DNA from: a bacterium
GTDB taxonomy: Bacteria > Verrucomicrobiota > Verrucomicrobiia > Limisphaerales > J093
Assembly (NCBI GenBank): GCA_021784265.1
Contig: JAJXTA010000252.1
Coordinates: forward strand, 1 to 5,501
Length of the DNA stretch: 5,501 nt
Reading direction: 5' to 3'
Shown here: one piece after another, positions 1-5,501 of the stretch
Layout: every line of letters starts with the position of its first letter
Position numbering within the stretch: position 1 is the first letter of the stretch
Notes under the pieces: generated by a model
The model's database searches: none
What the model was told of the DNA's origin: nothing
The model's input: the letters and a program-made list of their open reading frames with translations, nothing else
Position numbers and translations under genes: made by a program

Positions 1-51
1 GGACGCGCCAAACCCGCCGGAAAACAAGAGATTTGGTGGGGTGTCCTTTTA

Positions 52-111
52 CCCAGGGCGGCGGCCTCGGGGGCCTTGCCCTGGGCTATTATCCGGCCGC
101 CCCGGTGGGGC
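52..111. repeat. Two adjacent hairpins, possible REP-like element
   Basis: The first hairpin pairs CCCAGGGC (52-59) with GCCCTGGG (78-85), a perfect 8-bp stem. Its loop can fold again through GGCC at 63-66 and GGCC at 72-75. The second pairs GCCCC (99-103) with GGGGC (107-111) around a 3-base loop. About 13 bases separate them. No T-run follows on either strand, so these are not typical rho-independent terminators. Two close GC-rich hairpins in an intergenic stretch resemble repetitive extragenic palindromes, and the general pattern reminds me of interspersed repeats in other GC-rich bacterial genomes. That resemblance is inference, because only one copy is visible here. An alternative is a structured leader of the downstream plus-strand gene. 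The rest of 1-251 shows no convincing coding sequence, promoter or RNA gene. Confidence 0.35.
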
Positions 112-251
112 TGCTGGCTTGGCCGCATTATGGTACGGCAAGTGGGAGAGGCGAACCACTGGCGGCAGGCGACGCCGGGCGTTCGTCCCGTTTGGTTTCT
201 GTCGGTTTTCGCCCGGCGCGGCTGCGCTCAGCCTTCGCTGAACCTGCTCCG

Positions 252-712
252 ATGACGGCTTCTCGACTTCCTTGGGCGATTGCCGGCCTCGGTGTCTCGG
301 GCCTGCTGTGTCGCAGTGCGTGCATATCCGCCAGTGATGCCGCGACCTCCACGATGGATTTGCCCGGCCCTCTGCCGATGAACCCAGGGGCGGGCAAGGG
401 AATGCTTTTGCTTGTGGAGGTCCAGGCTGACGGCGGCCAAAGGTTTCCGTGCGCTGTCGATACCGGATCGCCGAACACCGTGCTGCCCGCGCGTCTGGAG
501 CCAACGCTTGGAAATCAACGCTGTATCTCGGGACATCGGGCGCCCAAGGCAAGCGCAAGGATGTTGGGGAGCGGGAGGACTACAGCTTTTATTTGCCGGC
601 GAACGGGACGTCCTCCTTCAAGGTTTCGTTTCGACGGGAATTCCCGGAGTCTGATTATGTGAAGCATCAGGTCCAGGTGGTGACGGCAAAGGATGCGAGG
701 GGCCGATGGTAA
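252..712 (+). pseudogene. Decayed secreted protein with retropepsin-like DTGS motif, frame broken near 510
   Basis: The ATG at 252 opens a reading frame with a plausible signal peptide: an arginine at residue 5, a hydrophobic stretch at about 6-19, and an A-x-A-like site ending CISA at 24-27. A short linker containing LPMNPGAG leads to a beta-strand-rich segment and AVDTGSPNTVL, with the DTGS motif at residues 70-73 (bases 459-470). That motif and its hydrophobic flanks match the catalytic loop of retropepsin-like or aspartyl-protease-family proteins. After LEPTLG (about base 510) this frame becomes arginine- and serine-rich and stops at 660-662. From 512 the protein-like sequence continues in the frame one base back, with segments such as EDYSFYLPANGTSSFKVSF, and ends at TAA 710-712. 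This implies net loss of one base (or gain of two), or a junction of two unrelated remnants. I see no second motif typical of the protease C-terminus, so the domain is probably incomplete. No strong ribosome binding site precedes 252. A sequencing error is the main alternative to a true pseudogene. Confidence 0.5.
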
Positions 713-744
713 TTGGAGCTTGTTCCAAACGGCGGACGCCCGTG

Positions 745-1539
745 CTACCGCGGTCCGGGACGGAGGAAGGGGCGGGCGGCGCGCGCGATCGCCCGGCGGG
801 CGGCGGCCCGCTGGTCCCGGGCCTCACGGCGGAGCCGCGCCACCCGCGGCACACCCTGGACCCGCCCCAAGGCGCGCAGGACCCCGGCGCGGTCCTGCTG
901 CTCGCCCAGGGCCGTCTGGAGCCGCACGAGCCGCCGCAACAGCGGATCGGACTTTGACTGGCCGGCCGGGAGGGCGAACTCCCGCAAGTAGCGCCAGCGC
1001 CGAACCTGCCGGCGCAAATCGTGCTGGGCCTCGGGCGGGAGGCGGACCAAGCGGGGCAAGGCCGTTTGCACGGCGAGGCGGAAGCGAGCCTCCAACTTGG
1101 CCACGCGCTTGCGCAACCGTTCGCCCGCGCGTCGCTCGCGGCCCACGGAGCGGAAGCCGGCGGCCAGCGCGGGCGGTGGCGGGGTGAGCCGGCGCCGGAG
1201 GGCGCGCCAGACCAGCCGGCGCCGCGCCTGCAGCCGCCCGAGCGCCACGGGCCCGCCGGCGTTGGCTTCCAGCCATTCCAGGGCCACGTCGTAATCGCGG
1301 ACCGGTCCGCTGGCGTGGGATAGGCCGCTGGCCCAGCGGCGGAAGGCTGCCACCGTGGCCGGGACGACCAACGGCCGGCCCGCCCGCAGGTGAAGCCGCA
1401 AGCGGCGCAAGACCACCCGCAGGTCATGCACCGCCGCCGCCTCGTCCGTGGTCGTGCAGCGGCGCAAGGCCGCGGCGAGGGTCGAAGCCAACTCCACCCC
1501 GCGGCGCTGCCAGCGGCGTAATAACCGGCGGGTCTTCAC
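745..1539 (-). CDS. CHAD domain protein (predicted polyphosphate-binding)
   Basis: This gene encodes an all-helical, very arginine-rich protein of about 264 residues. The conserved histidine alpha-helical (CHAD) domain is recognisable from VHDLRVVLRRLR near the N-terminus (bases about 1398-1431), followed by VRDYDVALEWL. A second half-repeat carries HDLRRQVRRWRYLREF (about 976-1023) and ALGEQQDRAGVLRAL. The paired H-D/R-L-R helices and the R-D-x-D motif are family hallmarks. Known CHAD proteins bind inorganic polyphosphate through basic residues on a helical bundle and can locate to polyphosphate granules, so a cytoplasmic polyphosphate role is inferred. No CYTH domain is fused to it, and no polyphosphate kinase or phosphatase is visible. 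The start is uncertain. GTG at 1539 leaves a normal lead-in, while TTG at 1581 would add 14 low-complexity residues; neither has a clear Shine-Dalgarno sequence. The gene follows the oxidoreductase by 91 bases (49 with the TTG start) and ends facing the plus-strand remnant. Confidence 0.85.
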   Translation of the reverse strand: MKTRRLLRRWQRRGVELASTLAAALRRCTTTDEAAAVHDLRVVLRRLRLHLRAGRPLVVPATVAAFRRWASGLSHASGPVRDYDVALEWLEANAGGPVALGRLQARRRLVWRALRRRLTPPPPALAAGFRSVGRERRAGERLRKRVAKLEARFRLAVQTALPRLVRLPPEAQHDLRRQVRRWRYLREFALPAGQSKSDPLLRRLVRLQTALGEQQDRAGVLRALGRVQGVPRVARLRREARDQRAAARRAIARAARPFLRPGPR

Positions 1540-1585
1540 GGCTGTGTTTGGTTGTCCGGCTGTTCCGCTACGACCACGCAACCCT

Positions 1586-1599
1586 GGTGGCTAGCCACC
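1586..1599. other. Perfect 14-bp palindrome GGTGGCTAGCCACC
   Basis: The 14 bases are identical to their own reverse complement, with 7-bp arms meeting at a central CTAG. The site lies in the gap between the oxidoreductase stop (1631) and the CHAD gene. It is just upstream of the possible TTG start at 1581 and 47 bases upstream of the GTG at 1539. A palindrome without a spacer makes a poor RNA hairpin and has no T-run after it, so a terminator is unlikely. A dimeric repressor site is possible, but so is chance in GC-rich DNA. No promoter boxes are convincing beside it. Confidence 0.3.
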
Positions 1600-1630
1600 C
1601 CGGCAAGCCGAGTCCCGCCCGGGGCGTGGG

Positions 1631-2668
1631 TCAGTGGGTGATCTCCGCCAACGAGACGATCCGGCCCGTCTTCACCGAACGCTCTTCCGCTTCACAAATC
1701 TCAACGGCGCTCAGGCCATCCAAGGCGGTCACGACGGTGGGCGGGTGGGCTGTGCGAACCGCTTCGACCAGGTGGGCAAGTTCACCCACATACCCATCCG
1801 GGCCCGGGCACGCGACCGTGCGCGGCGGCTGGCCCTTCTCGTACAGGCGCAACGCCTCGGCCCCACGCCCGCTCTCGTAATCGGCGGTGGCGTTCTCGAA
1901 GTTGACGGTGTAGGCCATGCTAAACCCAAAGCCGCTGTTCATCAGCCACGTCCCTTCGGCCGAGACCGTGGCGCCGCCGGGCACCTCGTAGAGGGTCACC
2001 ACGTGGTCGATGGCCCCGCTGAATCGGCTCAGCCCGCTGGCGAACACGCTCCGCGGCCGGCCCAGGCAGAACTGGATGAAGTCGGTGTCGTGAATGTGCA
2101 GATCGAGCAAAGCCCCGCCTGACTCGTCGCCTTTGAAGTAGCTCCCTTGACTCCAGGCCGGCGGCTCGGAGACCCGCCGGAAGCGGGCGGCCAACACCCG
2201 GCCATAGGTTTGGCGGTCGATGGTCTGCTTCAGCCAGGCCCACTCCGGCCAGAACCGCAGACACATCGCGGGCATGAAGTAGCCTTTGGCGGTCGCCGCC
2301 ACCCGCACGATCTCGCGGCAGAGGGCGGTCGTGCGGGCCAGTGGCTTCTCACAAACCACATGCTTGCCCGCCTCCAGCGCGGCCTTGGCGATGGCCGGAT
2401 GCAGCGGGGTCGGCACGCAAATGTCCACCAAGTCGATGCCCGGGTTCGCCAGGAGGTCGGCGTAGTCCTGGTACCCCCGCACCTCCCGCAGGTCCAGCCG
2501 CAGGTCCGGAGTGGTGGCGATGTTCCCGCTGATGCCCGCCAGGTTGCCGTCGGCAGGCAGCCGCACGGCGTCGCACACCGCCGCCACGCGGGCCTGGGGG
2601 ATTTGCTGATAGGCCTTGAGGTGAGTCTGCCCCATGAAGCCGAGACCGATGACGCCCACGTTGATCAT
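1631..2668 (-). CDS. Gfo/Idh/MocA-family NAD(P)-dependent oxidoreductase
   Basis: The 345-residue product has the usual family length. An N-terminal Rossmann fold opens with VGVIGLGFMGQTHLKAY (G8-x-G10-x-x-G13). VDICVPTPLHPAIAKAALEAG (residues 81-101) and the signature CEKPLA follow, with K108 of the EKP motif as the expected catalytic or cofactor-contacting lysine. The C-terminal alpha/beta substrate domain contains SGGALLDLHIHDTDFI, where D189, H193 and D194 match the family's GG-x(3)-D-x(3)-H-x-x-D site. No signal peptide or Tat motif is present, so the protein should be cytoplasmic. Family members oxidise or reduce sugars, inositols and sugar acids using NAD(H) or NADP(H); the substrate cannot be read from sequence. 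The ATG overlaps the TGA of the preceding isomerase (shared ATGA, 2665-2668). The bases just before it read CCTCCT, the complement of a Shine-Dalgarno rather than one, so translation probably relies on coupling to the isomerase. The pair likely acts in one carbohydrate pathway. Confidence 0.93.
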   Translation of the reverse strand: MINVGVIGLGFMGQTHLKAYQQIPQARVAAVCDAVRLPADGNLAGISGNIATTPDLRLDLREVRGYQDYADLLANPGIDLVDICVPTPLHPAIAKAALEAGKHVVCEKPLARTTALCREIVRVAATAKGYFMPAMCLRFWPEWAWLKQTIDRQTYGRVLAARFRRVSEPPAWSQGSYFKGDESGGALLDLHIHDTDFIQFCLGRPRSVFASGLSRFSGAIDHVVTLYEVPGGATVSAEGTWLMNSGFGFSMAYTVNFENATADYESGRGAEALRLYEKGQPPRTVACPGPDGYVGELAHLVEAVRTAHPPTVVTALDGLSAVEICEAEERSVKTGRIVSLAEITH

Positions 2669-3501
2669 AGGAGGATTCTCTCGACGTACTCCCGCCCGGC
2701 GCGGATATCTTCGGCCCGCTGGTCACCCGCCTCACGTTCGAAACAGGCGTCACCCTCGAAGCGTTGTTCGCTGAGTCCCTGAAAAAAGGCGGCCCAATCC
2801 ACCGCGCCAGCCCCCACCGGAACCTCTTGCCCCCAGGCGCCGGGGGTGGTGGTCCGGCAAGCGTCCTTCAAGTGGCATTGCCGCAACCACGGACCGAGCA
2901 CATGCAAGGCGGTCAGGGGATCGCCTTTATCGTAGAGGATCATGTTGGCGGGGTCGAAGTTGACGCCCACATTCGGGCAATTCAACTGCCGCAGAAAGGC
3001 GCGCAAGGTCTCGGCGGTCTCCTGGCCGGTCTCGAAGCCCAGGGCAATCCCGCGCGCCCCGAACAAGTCGGCCACTTGGCGCAGGCGCCGTTGGAGTTTC
3101 TGGTATTCCGGGGTGGTCTCGTCGTGGGGGAGGAAGCCGGCATGGAACGTCACTAGCTTCAAGCCCAGCCGTTGGGCCAGCTCCGCGTTGGCTTGGATGT
3201 TCCGCCAGTTCTCCTCCCAGTGCAGATCGGGCACCACCCCCCCAGTGCGCCGGATGCTCTCGAGGGTGGTGTAATCCTCGCCCACCGTCCCGAACATGCC
3301 CGAGACGCAGACCACGGCCTGGCGCGCGCAGGCGTCGGTGAATTCCTGCCACGCCGCCGGTTGCTGGCGGAGGGGGTCCAAGGCGATCTGCACGCGGCGC
3401 AGCCCGGTGGCGGCGAGTTTGGCCAACAGATCACCGGCGTCAGTCGGACGCAACGACCAACTGCACACCGCCAGCCGTTGGGACAAGGGAACAGCAGCCA
3501 T
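2665..3501 (-). CDS. Xylose-isomerase-like TIM-barrel sugar phosphate isomerase/epimerase
   Basis: The product is 278 residues from the ATG at 3501. It begins with PLSQRLAVCSWSL, a typical first strand of this TIM-barrel family (AP endonuclease 2 / xylose-isomerase-like fold). Visible metal-site candidates, numbered from this ATG, are E157 in LGFETGQET, D183 in VGVNFDPANMILY, H210 in QCHLKDA and E255 in DACFERE; KLVTFHAGF carries H120. This spacing fits the E-D-H-E divalent-metal centre of IolE-, epimerase- and hydroxypyruvate-isomerase-like enzymes. The reaction is presumably isomerisation, epimerisation or dehydration of a sugar or cyclitol; the substrate is unknown. An in-frame TTG at 3528 would add nine residues and overlap the upstream stop by 4 bases. 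I prefer the ATG because the extra residues are unlike the family and no ribosome site precedes the TTG. The stop overlaps the oxidoreductase start by 4 bases, so the two are probably translated together. Confidence 0.9.
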   Translation of the reverse strand: MAAVPLSQRLAVCSWSLRPTDAGDLLAKLAATGLRRVQIALDPLRQQPAAWQEFTDACARQAVVCVSGMFGTVGEDYTTLESIRRTGGVVPDLHWEENWRNIQANAELAQRLGLKLVTFHAGFLPHDETTPEYQKLQRRLRQVADLFGARGIALGFETGQETAETLRAFLRQLNCPNVGVNFDPANMILYDKGDPLTALHVLGPWLRQCHLKDACRTTTPGAWGQEVPVGAGAVDWAAFFQGLSEQRFEGDACFEREAGDQRAEDIRAGREYVERILL

Positions 3502-3524
3502 ACCTTCGGGTCCCGGGCGCCGGC

Positions 3525-4088
3525 TCAAGCCGTGACGGCCCGCAACTTCACCCCTTGCAGCCGTTCGACAAACTCCACAAAACCGGCCGCTTGCCGCCCC
3601 AGGCGCTCGACCAGCTCGGGGTCCTTCAGCCGCCCCTGAGCATCAAGCAGCTCGTGGATCTGCGGCAGGAACACCCGCTCCGGATAGACAAAGGCATTGC
3701 GGTAGCCAAAGACCTGCTGGAGTTGCTCGACGGGGCGGAGCGCCCCCGAAGCCCCCGCCGACAACCCCACAAAACAGGTGGGCCGACGGTTGAAACTCTC
3801 AGGGAACTTCAGCAGATCGATGAAATACTTCAGCACGCCCGGTGGCCCGCCGTTATACTCCGGAGTGATCACCACCAACCCGGCGGCCGCCAGCACGGCC
3901 TCGGCAAAGGGGCGGAAGGTCGCCGGCTTCTCCGCGTAGGCCGCCGGCAAGAACACCTCCCCCGGCAGGAGACTCAGATCGAGGACGCGGACCGGGACCC
4001 GCAACTTGTCGTACTGGCGCTCGACCTCCGCCGCCACCTTCCGGGTGTTACTCCCGGGACGGTTCGTACCCGCGATCAAGGTTATCAT
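3525..4088 (-). CDS. NADPH-dependent FMN reductase-family flavoprotein
   Basis: The 187-residue product is close to the usual length of this flavodoxin-like family. ITLIAGTNRPGSNT at the N-terminus is the FMN-phosphate-binding loop. VVITPEYNGGPPGVLKYFID (residues 72-91) matches the P-E-Y-N-G flavin-contact loop, with a glycine where many members have serine after NG. FVGLSAGASGALRPVEQLQQVF (begins at 106) is the third family motif, preceding a long C-terminal helix. Such enzymes reduce FMN, quinones, azo dyes or metal ions such as chromate at the expense of NAD(P)H in the cytoplasm; the physiological acceptor here is unknown. A GTG at 4133 would add 15 residues before the ATG at 4088. The ATG places the first beta strand at the normal position, so I chose it. 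The gene starts 90 bases after the ABC ATPase stop and ends 23 bases before the isomerase ATG, which suggests co-transcription. Confidence 0.9.
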   Translation of the reverse strand: MITLIAGTNRPGSNTRKVAAEVERQYDKLRVPVRVLDLSLLPGEVFLPAAYAEKPATFRPFAEAVLAAAGLVVITPEYNGGPPGVLKYFIDLLKFPESFNRRPTCFVGLSAGASGALRPVEQLQQVFGYRNAFVYPERVFLPQIHELLDAQGRLKDPELVERLGRQAAGFVEFVERLQGVKLRAVTA

Positions 4089-4178
4089 CGCGGGAAGGAT
4101 AACCGTCCAGGCCGGACTGGCAAGCGCCGACACGGCCGCGGCCAGGAGCGGGGCCGACCGCAGCGCTCCCCGCGCGGC

Positions 4179-4847
4179 TCACCCTTCCCCCGCGGCCACC
4201 GCTCCAGGAGGAGCGAGTTGGACCGAGCCATCCCGGAACAGAAAGAGCCGGTCCGCCAACCGCCGGGCCTCCGTCGCGTTGTGGGTGACGTGCAGGATGG
4301 TGACCCCCGTGCGCCGCCGCACCTCCTGGAGCACGCGGCCGATCTCGGCGCGCGCCTCCTCATCCACCGCGGCCAACGGTTCATCGAGGCAGAGCACCTG
4401 CGGATGGAAACTGAGGGCCCGGCCTAACGCCACGCGTTGCCGCTCGCCCCCGCTCAACCCGGCCGGCTTGCGCTGCAGCAGCGGACCGAGCGCCAGCCAG
4501 CCGGTCAACTCCTTGACCCGCTCCTCGATCCGCGGCTCCGCCCACCCCCGCACGCGCAGGGCGAACTCGAGGTGTTGCCGCACCGTCAAATGCCCGAACA
4601 ACGCCCCGTCTTGCGGGACGAACCCGATCCCGCGCTCGGCCGGGGGCAGGCGACTGACCTCCCGCCCCATGAGCCACACCTCCCCGCGGGTGATCGGACG
4701 CAGGCCGCACACCGCCTCCACGAGCGTCGTCTTGCCGACCCCGGTCCGCCCCATCAGACAGGCGTGTTGACCGGTGGGAACCTCCAACCCCAACTCGTGG
4801 AGCACGCGGGGGCCCACGCGCAGACTAAGATGACGGACGGCGATCAT
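4179..4847 (-). CDS. Molybdate/tungstate-type ABC transporter ATP-binding protein (short ModC-like)
   Basis: The 222-residue product is a complete ABC ATPase. It has Walker A GRTGVGKT (33-40), Q-loop glutamine at 79 in GFVPQDGALF, signature LSGGERQRVALGRAL from 131, Walker B VLCLDEP (151-157, catalytic E156), D-loop AAVD (159-162) and switch histidine H189 in HVTHN. It should power import of an oxyanion from the cytoplasmic side of the membrane. Sequence style and pairing with a ModB-type permease point to molybdate or tungstate. It ends soon after the ATPase fold, without the C-terminal TOBE/Mop domain of classical ModC (about 350 residues), so substrate-dependent control through that domain is absent. 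The ATG at 4847 overlaps the permease stop (ATGA, 4844-4847), with GGAGG directly abutting it. Upstream in-frame starts would lie inside the permease gene and add proline- and glycine-rich residues unlike an ABC protein. A tungstate-specific (TupC- or WtpC-like) assignment is equally possible. Confidence 0.9.
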   Translation of the reverse strand: MIAVRHLSLRVGPRVLHELGLEVPTGQHACLMGRTGVGKTTLVEAVCGLRPITRGEVWLMGREVSRLPPAERGIGFVPQDGALFGHLTVRQHLEFALRVRGWAEPRIEERVKELTGWLALGPLLQRKPAGLSGGERQRVALGRALSFHPQVLCLDEPLAAVDEEARAEIGRVLQEVRRRTGVTILHVTHNATEARRLADRLFLFRDGSVQLAPPGAVAAGEG

Positions 4848-5501
4848 CCTCCGGTGGCCGCGGGGGGCAAGGCCGGCGGCGGGGCCATCGCCCGGTCCAG
4901 CGTCGCTTCCGCCCCACACGCGCGGATCACCACCAAGACCACGACCGCCGCGCTCACCATCAGCAGCGACACCGCCACGGCCGCTTCGACGTTGCCCACG
5001 CTGAGTTCCAGAAACACGGTCGTGGGCAACACCTCCGTCCGCATCCGGGTGGCCCCAGCAAAGACCAAGACGGGACCGAACTCACCCAAGGACCTGGCCC
5101 ACGCCAGCGTGGCGGCGGTTAAGAGTCCCCGCCGGGCCTCCGGCAGCACCACCAACCAGAACGCCTCCCCGCGCCCGCACCCTAAGGTGCGGGCGACCTG
5201 TTCGCCCCGGGGATTAATCTGCTCGAACGTGACCCGCAAGGTGCGCACCGCGAAGGCGCACGCGACCATGAACTGGGCGAGAATGACGCCCGGAATGGCA
5301 TAGGTCACCGGGAAAACTCCCTGCAGCCGCCGCCCGCTCCCGCTCTGGAACAGGATGAGCAGGCTCAGCCCCACCACCAGGGGCGGCAGGACCAGCGGCA
5401 CGTCCAGGATTGCGTCCGCCACCGCCTTGCCGCGGAACTCGACGCGCGCCAGCAAATAGCCAATGGGCACCTCCACCCAGAGCGAGAGGATCGTCGTCAG
5501 G
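4844..5501 (-). CDS. Molybdate/tungstate-type ABC transporter permease, N-terminus beyond window (ModB-like)
   Basis: The gene is open through the right edge; 218 residues of the C-terminal part are visible, and roughly the first one or two transmembrane segments should lie outside. Hydrophobic segments appear at visible residues about 30-51 (with PLVLPPLVVG), 67-85, 126-149 and 173-192. The cytoplasmic EAA loop lies at about 100-120, with VARTLG, a central glycine and VVLPEARRG, and would dock on the ATPase. SLGEFGPVLVFAG followed by RTEVLPTTVFLEL is characteristic of the ModB/CysT-type oxyanion permease group. RTEVLP corresponds to the RTQTLP region of molybdate permeases. The protein should form a homodimeric inner-membrane channel with the neighbouring ATPase. 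The tail after the last membrane segment is rich in alanine and proline. Stop and ATPase start overlap by 4 bases, indicating one operon. The periplasmic binding protein is expected upstream, beyond 5501. Sulfate or tungstate are alternatives to molybdate. Confidence 0.9.
   Translation of the reverse strand, partial: LTTILSLWVEVPIGYLLARVEFRGKAVADAILDVPLVLPPLVVGLSLLILFQSGSGRRLQGVFPVTYAIPGVILAQFMVACAFAVRTLRVTFEQINPRGEQVARTLGCGRGEAFWLVVLPEARRGLLTAATLAWARSLGEFGPVLVFAGATRMRTEVLPTTVFLELSVGNVEAAVAVSLLMVSAAVVVLVVIRACGAEATLDRAMAPPPALPPAATGG

Noticed and set aside
303..314. Lipoprotein lipobox at the SGLLC segment of the plus-strand signal peptide
   Set aside because: The residue before the cysteine is leucine rather than Gly, Ala or Ser, so an ordinary signal-peptidase site further on is more likely.
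480..520. Programmed ribosomal frameshift in the plus-strand gene
   Set aside because: No X-XXY-YYZ slippery heptamer or strong downstream hairpin is visible; mutation, fusion or sequencing error explains the break better.
49..558. Minus-strand open frames across the left end
   Set aside because: No domain or plausible start signal; they cross the hairpin element and lie opposite the better supported signal peptide and DTGS segment.
713..728. Inverted repeat TTGGA/TCCAA between the convergent genes as a shared terminator
   Set aside because: Only a 5-bp AT-containing stem with a 6-base loop and no T-run on either strand.
693..1187. Plus-strand open frame of 164 codons opposite the CHAD gene
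   Set aside because: Low-complexity Ala/Arg/Pro/Gly composition and complete antisense overlap with a recognised gene.
618..1427. Long minus-strand open frame overlapping the CHAD gene in another phase
   Set aside because: It is rich in Arg, Pro, Ser, Gly and Trp with no domain, while the alternative frame carries clear CHAD motifs. It is a GC-driven shadow.
3555..4427. Plus-strand open frame of 290 codons opposite the flavin reductase and ABC ATPase
   Set aside because: It spans two well-supported genes on the other strand, is rich in Arg, Gln, His and Pro, and has no recognisable motif.
4437..5303. Plus-strand open frame of 288 codons opposite the ABC ATPase and permease
   Set aside because: Antisense to two genes with intact motifs; the composition is typical of a reverse-strand shadow in GC-rich DNA.

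Overview
This 5.5 kb window comes from a GC-rich bacterial chromosome. It is dominated by one minus-strand run of six genes, read from the right edge towards about position 745. A single degraded plus-strand gene sits at the left end and converges on that run. A verrucomicrobial or related PVC-group bacterium is my best guess. It rests on the remembered look of the aspartyl-protease-like fragment and of the oxidoreductase/TIM-barrel pair, not on any marker gene, so treat it as tentative.

Layout from left to right. Positions 1-251 hold no convincing gene, but they contain two neighbouring hairpins (52-85 and 99-111) that may be a REP-like element. Positions 252-712 (+) look like a decayed secreted protein. 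It has a signal peptide and a DTGS aspartic-protease-type motif, the reading frame then shifts near 510, and a TAA follows at 710-712. Next on the minus strand are a CHAD-domain protein (745-1539), a Gfo/Idh/MocA-family NAD(P)-dependent oxidoreductase (1631-2668), a xylose-isomerase-like TIM-barrel sugar isomerase/epimerase (2665-3501), an NADPH-dependent FMN reductase-type flavoprotein (3525-4088), a molybdate/tungstate-type ABC ATPase (4179-4847) and the matching ModB-type permease (4844-5501, cut by the window edge).

How the genes work together. The permease and ATPase share a 4-base stop/start overlap and form the membrane and motor parts of an oxyanion importer. Its binding protein should lie beyond position 5501. 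The isomerase and oxidoreductase also share a 4-base overlap, and the family pairing suggests oxidation and isomerisation of a sugar, inositol or sugar acid of unknown identity. The flavin reductase lies between these two pairs with short gaps, and the CHAD gene (a predicted polyphosphate binder) comes last. All six could share one transcript, but no known pathway links them, and spacing is the only evidence for co-transcription. I found no CRISPR array, tRNA, rRNA, intact mobile element or clear rho-independent terminator. I see no obvious new multi-gene system here. The most unusual parts are the decayed plus-strand gene, the double hairpin and the mixed gene order.
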